A stretch of DNA of 64,000 nucleotides. Source: Viscum album. Taxonomy: Eukaryota; Streptophyta; Magnoliopsida; Santalales; Viscaceae. How positions within the stretch are numbered: position 1 is the first letter of the stretch; each line of letters opens with the position of its first letter. Shown here piece by piece: positions 51,097-62,637 of the stretch. The position numbers were made by a program, and so were the translations under genes. The notes below the pieces were generated by a model. That model was not told the origin of the DNA. It worked only from the letters and a program-made list of their open reading frames with translations, and did no database searches. The stretch covers positions 1,119,718,110 to 1,119,782,109 of the forward strand of contig OY728143.1 of NCBI GenBank assembly GCA_963277665.1. The letters are read 5' to 3'.

Positions 51097-52752
51097 TGTG
51101 TTATACGATTGAAATATTATTACATATTTTGATATTTATTAGAAGTATTTTGAAATATTGGGTTTTAAGATTATTATCCACATCATTAAATAAAAATAAC
51201 ATTTTTACTAAATAATTTTTTTTAGTTAGTTAAAAATTATCAATCAATTTTTTTTAATGTTATTTTATTCGTCAAAATTGGATTTTATTGATTTTTGTGA
51301 GAAAATATTTTAAATAATATTTTAGAAATTTTAAAAATTTTGTTTTTGAAAAATAATATTATTTTTTGAAATAATCATTTTAAAATTATATTTGGGTGAA
51401 TTTATGTCAATTTTTAGAAAATATTGATTTTCTTGTCAATATTGAAAAATGTTGAATTTTATTAAAAATTATAAAATAAATTGAAATAATTATAAACCCC
51501 CACATTATTTTAAAATGGTTACAATGTAGTTATACATATATTATATTATGAATAATCGAATTAATATCATTTTAATCCATTGTATTTTTGAATTTGTTAA
51601 AAAAATTATATCGAAAAAGAAATTTTCCTTAAAAACTATTTTTTTACTTTTTTCGTTTTTATCTTAAATTCATTTCTAAAATAGCTAGATATCCCATATT
51701 GAAAAGTGGTTTTAAAATTTTGAATAAATAGGTAAAAAAAATTAAATACTTCATTTTTTCTCAATATGAATAGTAGCCATCGTAAATTGTATTACAACGG
51801 TAATGGTAAACATTAGCAAATTGTGTTAAAAATAATGTGATATTTCTTAGAATTCATTCAAAATACTTCTTTTATTTAATTTTATGTGTATATTTTGTCC
51901 CTAATAATCCAAAATTCAAAAATATGACATTTTATTTCAATTTTTATTTGATTACTTCCTTTACAATATTTACATAAAATAAAAATCAAATTAATGCCAC
52001 ATTCTAACATTTAAAATCTAAAATATTTTGTGATTGGTTAAAAAATCTATTTTTTCTTATTGTGTATTTAAAATATGAATAAAATTATTTTTCCATGGTA
52101 ATGTTTTTAAATTTTTATTGATGAAATTATTACCTTAAATACTTATTAAATATTGACATAGAGTTTGTGTAAAGAGTAGAAAAATCATGTAATAGATTTA
52201 GAAAAACACCAAAAGAAATTTTGTTTGAGTGATTCATAGTTTTCCATGAATTTTATAGAAAAATATGAGTTATTATTAATTATTAAAAGGTTTTTATTAA
52301 AATTAATTCATTTTAATGGCTTTTTCAATGTCAAGTTAAGTGAATAATTCCCAAAATAACATTATTAATGTTTTTTAATAAAAAAACATAGTATTAAATT
52401 CTTTAAAATTAATAAATATCATATATTCAACCAAGTAAATTTTATATTTTGTAAATTATAAATAATAGTCCATTTTTGAGTCAATTTTCCTTTAATGGTA
52501 ACATTATTAAACCCTAAAGAGTATCATACTTTGATATTAAGAGTATTCTAAAATGGGTTAACTTGGGGTTAAAACATAAAGATAATTATAAAAACATAAC
52601 ACCAAATTGTAATAAATTTAAGAAATAATAATACAAAGACACATAATCATATTATATTTTTAATTATGTAAAGTTTTATCCATTTTATTTTGATAATTAA
52701 TTTATATAAATTTAATACTTTAAGTAATTGAAAGAATGTAACTCCACTCACT

Positions 52753-52759
52753 TATAAAA
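52753..52759 (+). promoter_or_regulatory. TATA box, third LTR of array C
   Basis: TATAAAA in CACTTATAAAAGGG, in the same LTR position as at 26511. Confidence 0.65.
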
Positions 52760-54419
52760 GGGTTCCTAAACTTCTTCATTATTCACAATTGTAAAACATT
52801 ATATCTTATAGAGACTTAATATAATATAATACCACCTTCCTTCACCACATCATCGATCTTTTGGTCTTGTCACAAGATTATTATATTATTCCTTAAGGTG
52901 TATTAAAAACAAGGTCTCCCAATGAAGAGGTTTAACACTTAAGATAACATTTCCAATTATATTTCTTACTATATGTTATCTTATATGGTACCCATGTTAT
53001 AATATTTAATTTTGTATCTTAAAAACACCTAAATATTATTATAATCAAATAATAACAAGTATACACATTCCTCTCATTCATTGCAAGTCAATAATGTTTC
53101 TTATGCGTACTTGTTGACTACCACCTCTATGTAGCTATGTGATTCATTTTTCTATTCATATTTACATTGACGGTAATAATAAGAAATTTAATGAATATAT
53201 ATGATATATATATATATATTATAATAATTATTCTATATGGTTAAGTTATTATTTACCTCTATAAATTACATCATTGAAAAATGGAAACATCACACGTGCA
53301 TACGTATGGATTACTATCTCTACAAAGTGATGTAATTCAATTTTATTCGCCACTTAATATGAATATTTATAAAATTATAAATAATAATTAAATGTGATAC
53401 TAATTAAAAGAATAAAATTATAGAGATGATTGACCTATGATCAAATAATTTGGATTTGGACTGCTGAAACAAAAAAAGAATGTTAAACGAAGCACTTGTC
53501 ACCAAGAATAGTGATTTATTAACAAATTATTAATAAAGGGGTGATAAAATTATAAAATTATATCATATATCGTATGATAAATTTTATAATGGTTACATAA
53601 TAAACTTATAATAAATCTATATTTAAAAAAATCATTTTTTAATGTGTATGATGAAATAAAATACTTGAGGTTATGGATTTAAGTTTGAATCCAATTTTAT
53701 TCAAGGTTGTTGACGCTTGAATTTCCATTGATGAAATTATATGATCCTTATATGAAAAATCCCTTTAATTTTTCTTCTCCTATACATATTTATTGATATT
53801 AAATTTTTTTCATTTCAATTTTCCCACATTAATTACTCAAGAGACTGATATAATTGTGTTTTGGAAACCAAAATTTATTTCCCTCATCCGTAAAAATATT
53901 TTTTCATCAATATCGATATATTCTAAAAATGTTTTCAAGAAGGTTATTAATTTTATTAAATTATTTTTAAATTAGTTTTTACCCAAGATTTAATTTCCAT
54001 ATAAAAATATAAATTTATTTTTCTTAATATTTTTCAAATGAAGTACTTTTGACTTTTTAAAGAAAATGTGAAAGGAATGTTTGTTTTAATATACATTCCA
54101 TGAATAAAATTTCTTGTTATTGTGATCACTCAATTATTTGAAGATTCTTTTAAAATTATCCATTGTTATTTTCATATAGAAAAAATTCATTAATATTGTA
54201 TAAATCATTGTATTTTAAATAAGTTATTTCTAAATAAAAATTCTATTGTACTCTACAAAACTTCCATGGTTATTTTAAAGGATTTTCTATCTAACATGAT
54301 TTTGTTTAATGTTAATTACGATTTTCTAGTGATATTATCATATTATAATGTCTTTATTATTTCTATGGATATTTCATAATTATGATATTGTAATATTTTC
54401 AAAACATATTTATTTTTCA

Positions 54420-54500
54420 TGGGCTATGATATAATGAATTTATGAAAAGTTTATAAAACTAGTTTTCTTTATAGGGGCTATGATATAATGATATTATGAA
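54420..54500 (+). repeat. Short direct repeat in the third LTR of array C
   Basis: GGGCTATGATATAATGA occurs twice, about 57 bp apart, each followed by TTATGAA. A small tandem duplication. Confidence 0.75.
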
Positions 54501-55301
54501 TGTTTTATGGCCTTATGGAACACATTTTTATAGATTTAATTATGTAATTGGTTTTCCTATAATTATATCTCCCTTAAATACATTGGGTGATATTTTATAT
54601 CTCATGAGATAATTATGGGATGCAAGTTGATCAGATCAATCCACTAGGGGAAAGAGGTGGTGTTTCCTAATATACATTTGGAATAATGTTATTATTCTTG
54701 ATCCTTTATGAAATAGTGAAAAAAGTAATGCCTAATCCATGTTGATTTTATGTACTGAGTATTAGGTATTTTAATATGAAATGGTATCTATTACTTTGAT
54801 GGTGAGAATCTTTTAGGACATGATTATGAAATAAAATTATGGTTAAATATTCATTTTTGATGTTTTATCACTCTTATAAATTATTTATTTTGAAATGATA
54901 AATTTTTAAACCACAACTCATGATTTTGATCCATGATAGATTTTTTATGAACTTTTTATGTTTCGATCATGAACTCAACACCTTATTCTTATCATATTAT
55001 TAGTTATAATCATTGATTGATATCTACCATGATTACCCTTACTAACTATTGAAGACCAGTATTTCTAATATTTACCTTTTAGAAATTAAAAATAAAGGTT
55101 TCATGTAAGGTATGTCATTAAGGGCATGAAGTGATAATAACCTGATGAGAGATGTTGAATAATGTATTTAGATAATATGTTCATGTATCTAGTCTACAAC
55201 GACACTAAACCATTACAATTCTAGAATGAATCATAATGTTATATATTAAAAATTTATTTATAATAATGTAATGATTTTAATGAAATTTTTCTGTGATTAT
55301 A

Positions 55302-56162
55302 TTTAGAATGAGATCATGTATTAGTTAATATCTGGATATTTGTGTTAGAAAACATTAGAGAAAATCATAGTGGTATTTATAAATATAGTATAAAATTATA
55401 TAATGTTGGCAATGGACATGTATTACCTCAATTAAACCAAAGGTTCCACAGATTGAGATAAAAAAAGTCCTAATTTATATATTCTTAGAATAATAGGTCA
55501 TTATTATGTGATAACTCAATATAATGTTTGTTGATTTATGCTTACAAATTTCTTTTTTTCTTCAGTAGTTTCTTGTAACAAAGAGACATCATGATAACAG
55601 TGAATGTGAAGGGAAATGTAATGATTTTTCACTTGAGGAAAAAAATTTGGGGGAGAGGGAATGTAGAATCTTTTTTTATGATCACTAAACATTCTCAAGT
55701 CAAAAATCAAATTATACATCAAAATAATCAATGGAGTTGACAATGTACTATTATTTCTTTTTTGAGGAAACATGTAACATTATTTATTTAGTATTTTAAT
55801 CCACTATGGGTTCACTAATAGATTGACACAATTGAAGACATATTTTAATTTTCCATTTATTATGTCATGATGTTTTCCTATCCGTTTATGTTTTTGATGG
55901 AAAACTAGATCAGTAATGGAATCTTATTAGAAATATAATGTAGGAGGATGAATTTGGCTCTATGGAATGATATGTTTGTAAAAGGATATTTTTTTATCAA
56001 ATACATCAATCAACTTCTATATATAATAACATAGAAGGATTATTTTTACTTAAGAAGAAGGCTGATGAATAGATTGGTACTTATAAGAGAAATTTTACAA
56101 GACTATCGTGGTATGATTCTGGTTTAATCATCAACCTATTAAAAAAAATTTGTTGATAAATC
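55302..56162 (+). pseudogene. Third interior of array C: gag start relic, cut by element D
   Basis: Begins with a decayed primer site (TTTAGAATGAG) and leader. Near 55585-55615 a GAGACATCATGATAACAGTGA stretch aligns with gag starts in the other interiors and in element A. The text stops at 56162, where the LTR of element D begins. AAATC at 56158-56162 would be the left duplication of D; its partner lies outside the window. Confidence 0.6.
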
Positions 56163-57532
56163 TGTAACACCCCGATATTTTTTTAACTATATTTTTGAAT
56201 TAATTTAATCTTTTTGAAATTTTTTCATTTCACGCAACACTGGAAATGGTTTTTTTAAAGAATTATTTTCGGATTATGTTAAATGAAACAAAAAATTAAT
56301 AATGCACTAATTTCAACATTATTATTAGCTTTATTTATATGGAACATTGATTTTATCTTTCATTACTTGGAAGACTAACTTTCCCTGATGTGTGGCATAA
56401 CACACAAGATTGAGCTTCACTAAACAATAAATTTTTATTGATAATATTATTATATAATAAAATAATATATAAAATAGTTATTAAATTTAAGAACACAGGA
56501 TTAAAAAAAATTAAATTATATAGTTTTATTCACCTATAACCTATTTATTAGAAATGATTATTGAATCCAAATGAATATAAGTAGAAGGATTTTATAAAAT
56601 AAGATTTTATTTGAAAGAGGATATTTATCATAATTAGTATAATTAATTTCAAATAGTGAATATTAATAATTAAATTTATATTATATATATTCTATTTAGT
56701 ATTTCATATATTATTCAAATTTATTTTATAAGAATAAGATGAGAATAGACCCAATATTAAACATAAAAACCAATATTTTTATAAAATCAATTTTATCACT
56801 TTTTAATGAAAGACATATTTTAAATCAAAATATGGAAATTTTATATATTTTATATGTCATAATAAACTTCATATATTAAATATAAACAAAAAAACTATTT
56901 CTGGGTGAGTTTTTTGTATTTTTATGCGAAGTTTCATTGTTTAATTAATAGTGAAAAATAATGAATTTTAATTCAAAACTTCTTTATAATATAACTTTTT
57001 TATAAGAATAAATTTCATTATAAATTTTTTTAATATTTAGTTAGAATACTTTTTTATCAAAATATCTAATGAATGTCATTGCAATCAGTTTAAATTTTAA
57101 ATATAATATAAAAACCTAGCAATCGATTGATAATTGTTTACATTTAAAACCTGCATTGTTGTCCAGTATAAGTGATTAAATTTTATTTGATTTATTCCAA
57201 TTATATGATGGGAATTTTTAAAATTTGATTACATATTTGGATTAATAATATTTAATATTTAAAAATAATTCAAAATAGATTTTTACAGAAAATATTTGTG
57301 AATGTAATTAAAATAAATTACTCAATTAAGGTAAAATTAAGATTAACAAGGGACTGAACCATAATATTTAGATCAAAATGACCTATAAAGATGTTTAAAA
57401 CATATTTTATGGACATATGTATACCACCCCACTTATAAGGTAACATAATGGTCCATTTTGAAACATTTGGAACAATTAATAATTGGGACACACGATTATT
57501 TTAAATAATACCTAGTGGGTCTTATCCCTCCA

Positions 57533-57539
57533 TATAAAA
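57533..57539 (+). promoter_or_regulatory. TATA box of the LTR of element D
   Basis: TATAAAA in CCCTCCATATAAAAAG, at the place aligned with the TATA of A and B. The GC-rich GGCCCC flank is lost. Confidence 0.6.
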
Positions 57540-59599
57540 AGAAAATCACCCCTAATAGTTCCTCTCACCTCTCAGGAAACTATTCCTCGAAAAATATATT
57601 CCCAAATAGCTCAAAAAAAACCATCCCCCAAACATATAATACTCACATTTGGAATAAATATTTTCAAGGAATCCCTTTGGTGCAAACCAAAAGGAGTTAC
57701 CCGAATTAGAGGTAACATCATTCATCAAGCTATTTTGTTTTGTTTTCATTCTCCTTGCACTAAATGATTATTATAACATTATTATATACTATCATCAGTC
57801 TAATCAATATACTTATTTTTTTTATTATAAGGGTTTTACCTGCACTTACACACACCTCAATCTAATGGGTAACGAACATACTTTTCCTATGTAAGACGAA
57901 CTATCGCTTCATGAAACAATATTGTTTGTTTTTTCCATTACCAACTCTCATCGTTAGTAATTAAGATATAAAAAATATTTTTATATGTCATATATGATAT
58001 TATTATTATTATTTTATTATTATTTATTTACTATATAAAAAATAAGTTCATATTTTCCATTTTGTGTAAGTATGATAATTTTGTTCGGGGAAGTTTGGAC
58101 ACTACCCCCTTAAAGCGATGTGATTCGTCCACAAAAAACATGGAATGAATTAAGGATTATTTTAGTGAATTAATATTATATATGAAATAATAAATCGAAC
58201 TTTATTATATATATATATATACATATATGTCACTTAATTTCTTTCTTTTAATATTTCAAATAAGGGAAACAACGTCCATGTGTACATACGACCTACCATC
58301 TCCATAAACACTTTATTATATTTCATACTTCTATAATATATAAATTATTATAAATAAAAATATATAGAATATATATGATATTAATACTAATTTTTAAATT
58401 TTTTATGTAATTAAATAATTATCTAAGTAACATGATCATGAATTACTAGTCAAAACATATACTAAAAATAAAGTGGATTTTACCAGGAACGTAACATTAA
58501 CATGGAGTTGTTATTAAAGAGGAAATATAAAGTCATAATCAAATAATATATGGTATTACATATACTAATATGAATCAATATAAAAATAATAAAAAGATTA
58601 TATTTATTATACATTAGTTTTGAATGTTTATGATAAATATCAAGACATAAGGTAAGGGAATTTCATGTCACATTTTATTTCCATTACATACATTCCATAT
58701 TCACCACTAAATTTTTTTTATATATAATTCCCTATTGATTTTTATATAATTAATTTACTTTATTTAATTATATTAAATTCTTTAAATTTACTTCATTATA
58801 TCATGGGGATCAAAATTATAATGTTTCTAATGTAGTAAGGGATTTCTCATATCACTTTTATTTTCTAGGAGACAGAATCCATGCCTACATTGTATTTCTT
58901 ATATGTGCTGTGTATACATACCATATATGTATTATATAATTGGTATATTAAAATTTATGGTAATTTAAATATACATTTTATGATCATTATTTCCAGGAAT
59001 TTATGTTTTAAATGTTTCTAAATTTGTAATGTAATATTGTCTTAATTTTCCATTATTGAGACACATGCCATGTTATGCACCAAGATTTTTCCATGAGGTG
59101 TATATACTACATTTTACATGTTAAATTAGTAATATATTTATTTTCATGCTATTTTATGCCTATATTAATTTCATTTTATTACATGTGGAGTATAATTCAA
59201 TGTTACCATGTGGTAAGAGTTTATTAAAACAATATCATCCTTATCGAGATTGTTTATGATTATGCTTCCATTGATGAAATAATATGATTCATATTTCAAT
59301 ATAACTCATGTATTTTCTTCTCCTATATAAATTAATGATATTTCATGTTTTGGTATAATTTTTTCACTATTTGTTTGAAATGATGATTAATAATGCGTTT
59401 TTAAAAATATGAGACCTTACCTCTCTATTCAATTATAAATTTAGGTTCTTTCAAAACAATGTCTTCTAAAAATAATTTAAGTAAGTTGATAATAATTATT
59501 AGTATTTTTAAATATTATTTTCAAATAATTTGTTTTCAAAAATCCTTTAAAATTGTATTACAAATTTTCCAATAATTCTCACAGAAATGTTTTTTTATA

Positions 59600-59830
59600 A
59601 AAATCAAGCTTCTTTTATAAGTTTTCATGGAAAGGTGTTTTTAATAATTTTTCAAGATTATTTTAAAAGGTTTCAAGGGAAAAGGTTTTCAAAATTATTT
59701 CAAGACTCCTCTATATATTTTCAAATAATTTTCAATGAAAATGGATTTCTATGGGTTTTATGTTTTAAAGATCATTTTTCAATGAAAAAGGATATCTTTC
59801 TCAAGAAATTTTTTAAAAGATATATCATAA
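59600..59830 (+). repeat. Diverged 46-57-bp direct repeats in the LTR of element D
   Basis: A motif of the form TTTTCA.(G)GAAAA.G followed by TTTCAAGA recurs near 59625, 59671, 59728 and 59776. Because the unit is repeated, an 87-residue open frame spans it (59587-59850), rich in Phe and Lys; this is not a recognisable protein. Confidence 0.5.
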
Positions 59831-60152
59831 TTAATTATCATATATTATGACACTCGTTTATGTTACTCATTAACTTCTAAGAAATAATCCAATGGTTCAA
59901 TTAATATTCTACATTTAATGATTCATTTATTTATATAGTGATTCTTATGACACCCATTGTTATTCCATAGGTAATATGATTTTGAAAACCACTTATTTTG
60001 ACGGTTTATTCTTAGATAAAATAATTATGAGACCTATATTGTTTCTACAGATAATGATATGATGAAATATTTATGAATCCAATTTCATTTCATGTGTTAT
60101 GATATGATTATTTTTTTATAATTTTTTGTCACACATATTATGTGACGGTGGG

Positions 60153-60157
60153 AGTTA
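60153..60157. repeat. Target-site duplication of the Copia solo LTR, left copy
   Basis: AGTTA before TGTTGGGA; the right copy at 61619-61623 is ACTTA, one mismatch. Confidence 0.6.
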
Positions 60158-60669
60158 TGTTGGGACCATGTTGGATGGATTAGGAAGTTAAAAGAGTTTG
60201 TTGTTACAGAGTTTTGTCTTTTGTTTTCATAGAAGATAAATCAATTCACTTTGTAAAGGACTTGTAAATCGGAAAATGCTTTGCTGATATGTATTTCACA
60301 GATATAATAAGTTAAGAGAACTTGAGATGCAAGCCTTATGATGGATAGGGGGAAAAATGATGTCTGTCATATATGGTTTGGATTGGAAGGAATGATTCTT
60401 CTAGAAAATAGGGTAGGTTCAATACTTCCCATTGAAACTCTGAAAATGCTAATGCTAGTCTATCAAAGGACATATATCATGATAGTGGAGTTTGTGATGA
60501 AAGATGAATAATGGTTATAGAATGTAGTGAGGAGAATCATGAAAAAGGAATGAATGATCTGGAGATGGAAAAAAAGAACTTTTTTGGCAAAGGATGTTGC
60601 ACACAAGTTTGAAGATGTCTTGTTATGTTGTGGTAAAGTGGATTTCCATGATATAAACATTAAAATATA

Positions 60670-61160
60670 AAAAATGAGAGGCTTGCGCGAAAGAATGGGT
60701 TTTGTGTGCAAGATTGGTTTTTGTGTGAAAGATTGAATGGAGTTTGGAATATTACACAAAAGGCATGATTCGAGGTCCAAATATTGAAAAATGGTAAAGG
60801 TAACCAAATGGGGTTTTGTGCGATGCAACAGGATCTTGCATGAATCATCGAAGTTTTTGCATGAAGGGGTCAATGAGGTCTATAAATAAGAGGAAACCCC
60901 CTCACATTGGGTGTCCTCGACGCATATATAAATCCTAAGCATTGAGGTGTGGAAAAATATTAAGAAAAGGAGAGTGTGTGAGAGAAATAGAGTTGCATGC
61001 AAGAAGGAAGAGTTGCATGCTAGAAGAGGGTTTCACGCAAGATTTATGTTTCGCGCAAGAGGTATTTCGAGACAAAAGTTAAATCTTGCGCACATGGCAT
61101 AAAAGTTTCATGCAAGAAAACTAAATGGGTGTGCAAAAAATTTGGGGTCTTCGCATGCAT
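60670..61160 (+). repeat. Cluster of GCGCAAGA / GCATGCAAGA motifs
   Basis: About a dozen variants of a short word (TTGCGCGAAAG, GTGTGCAAGA, TTGCATGCAAGA, TTCACGCAAGA, TTCGCGCAAGA, TTCATGCAAGA) lie irregularly in the middle of the solo LTR, on both sides of its TATA box. Several contain CATGCA, the core of the plant RY element. Confidence 0.65.
60925..60932 (+). promoter_or_regulatory. TATA box of the Copia solo LTR
   Basis: TATATAAA in GACGCATATATAAATCC. The position about 770 bp into a 1461-bp LTR is reasonable for the U3/R border. Confidence 0.65.
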
Positions 61161-61618
61161 TCGGTTGTGCATAAGATAGTTCTTACCGGCTTCTGGGCAT
61201 GAAAGTGAAGATTTGTACTTCAAAGAATATGCATGTTCAATTGTATAAAGTAAAACTGAAATACTGTAATTCCCAATTTGTGATAAGTGGGTGCACACAC
61301 ACTTTCATATTGTTTTCTATGTGTTACACGAGTGTAAGGGTATATCCTACACGTTGTATTCCATATCAAAGGATTGTTTTCTAGTGGATTTTGTGGTATT
61401 AGATTATTTCTGTACCATACCAATTACGTAGCTACTCTTGTTGAGTAGTGAACCTTGTAAATCAAGTGTTCTTGAGTTTGTGTGTGTTCAGTAGAGATGA
61501 AACTCTTTAATATGAGGTAAAGGTTGTTCCAAAAATAAGGAAACATAAAAAGAAAAAGACATCACTAATTCACCCCCTCCCCCTCTCAGTGATACTTAGA
61601 TCCTGATTGGGAACTTCA

Positions 61619-61623
61619 ACTTA
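61619..61623. repeat. Target-site duplication of the Copia solo LTR, right copy
   Basis: ACTTA, against AGTTA on the left. The sequence of element D resumes from here (TTATATATCCC, matching a region near 54560 in array C). Confidence 0.6.
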
Positions 61624-61681
61624 TATATCCCTAGAATAAATTGGGTAATGATGGATGAATCATTAGTATATTTGTAATATA

Positions 61682-62160
61682 TGAACCTGATTACATGTTC
61701 AAAATGTTATTACTGGACCTATTTTCCTCTCCATAAGTTTATGCCTAAACGTGATTAAAAGTTCACAATGTTATGAGTGAACCTCATTATGTGTTTATAA
61801 AGTTAAGAACAAACCCGATTACATGTTCACTATGTTATTCATGGAACTAGTTGCAAGCTCAAAAGTTTATAAATGAACCTAATTAAATGATCACAATGTT
61901 ATGTGTAAACCTTTTTCAATGTTCATAATGTTATTTGTGACACTGGTTACATGTTCCCGTGTTATTCATGTACCATGTTGCGTGTTCATACAATTATGCA
62001 TGAACTTGATAACATTATCAAAATGATATGCATGAACCTCATTTCATGTTTATAAAATTATGTGTAAACATGTGTGCATGTACATAAGTCTATGAGAGGT
62101 CCTCATTTCATTTACATAACTTAAGGTGTGAGCATGTTTCCACATATACATGTTTGAAAT
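61682..62160 (+). repeat. Minisatellite: 15 diverged copies of a 32-bp unit
   Basis: Reading from 61682 in steps of 32 gives fifteen lines that begin T(G/A)AAC(C/A) and end in (A)TGTTAT(G/T), with one unit of 31 bp. Total 479 bp. The typical unit starts TGAACCTGAT and has ATGTTCA at its centre, so TGAAC and GTTCA form short inverted arms. Copies are diverged, typically well under 80% alike by eye, so the array is old and easily missed. Confidence 0.88.
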
Positions 62161-62637
62161 TTTATACATTGTTGTGTATTCCACAATTACATTTCTTATT
62201 CATATGTTATGCATTCAAGGAATATGATCCCGATTGTATAAAGATAAATATTTTATGAACAGATAATATGTGGGCCATAAATTTTGATTATGATCTTTTA
62301 GATGAAGTTTATGATCCTATAATGATAAGATCATGTTCTTATATCCATATGTTCATGTTATGCTTATGTATTTCATTTATTTACCCTTATTGAGAATTAA
62401 ATCTCACCTACTTCTTATGTTTCCTTTCCCCATGTGAGGTAGAAAGGTATAAAATTCGAAATAATAATGGAGAGATCCTTGTGGGAAAAAATTAATATCA
62501 TTCACTAATATATATTGTTTTTTGCAGATTTCTAAAGGCACTAAACTAATACGTCACTTGGGGTATATTTTGGAAATGTATTATGTATTCCTTAAAATTG
62601 AATTAATTTCGATCTACTCTAATCTTGGGCTGTTATA

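Larger units (their letters stand above)
42654..55301 (+). repeat. Third LTR of array C, split by element B
   Basis: Consists of 42654-42754 and 51097-55301, together about 4.3 kb, split by element B and one copy of its duplication. The start TGTTATAATTC aligns with the other LTR starts. A TATA box lies at 52753 and an ACTTGAGGTTATGG version of the repeated motif near 53663. The 3' end, near 55301, precedes a decayed primer site (TTTAGAATGAGATCA). Confidence 0.72.
24762..56162 (+). mobile_element. Array C: tandem old Gypsy element, LTR-int-LTR-int-LTR-int
   Basis: Three related LTRs (24762-29038, 33814-37872, and 42654-55301 interrupted by element B) alternate with interiors (29039-33813, 37873-42653, and 55302 to the insertion point of D). 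All are on the plus strand. Each LTR is followed by a decayed GTTGGTATCAGAG-like primer site and an interior starting with gag, so neighbouring units share LTRs. The first two interiors are similar in length (about 4.78 kb) and carry reverse transcriptase, integrase and integrase-tail relics in Gypsy order (RT before integrase). Such arrays can arise by unequal recombination between LTRs. All frames are heavily broken. Confidence 0.78.
60158..61618 (+). mobile_element. Copia-type solo LTR inside element D
   Basis: 1461-bp block starting TGTTGGGACC and ending GGGAACTTCA, with a near-perfect 5-bp duplication. Its texture differs from the surrounding LTR: more G and many GCGCAAGA / GCATGCAAGA motifs. 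The end has TTCACCCCCTCCCCCTCTCAGTG followed by GATCCT, an arrangement seen at the 3' end of plant Copia LTRs. No interior or second LTR follows, and the sequence of D resumes at once, so it is a solo LTR left by LTR-LTR recombination. Open frames on both strands are accidental. Confidence 0.72.
56163..62637 (+). repeat. 5' LTR of element D, with an inserted Copia solo LTR
   Basis: Begins TGTAACACCCCGATA and ends near GGGCTGTTATA. It has a TATA box at 57533, a three-unit block near 57907, 58109 and 58300 (spaced about 202 and 191 bp, as in A), and GTAAGGGA-like motifs near 58652 and 58847. A 32-bp minisatellite lies at 61682-62160. The 3' boundary is approximate because both flanks are decayed. 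Confidence 0.75.

Noticed and set aside
59587..59850. Phe/Lys-rich 87-residue protein
   Set aside because: The frame arises from diverged direct repeats in the LTR of D and has no family signature.
60463..61423. Overlapping open frames on both strands in the Copia solo LTR
   Set aside because: They lie inside an LTR, overlap each other on opposite strands and show no domain.
61682..62160. CRISPR-like array
   Set aside because: The 32-bp units are adjacent with no unique spacers, and the genome is eukaryotic; it is a minisatellite.
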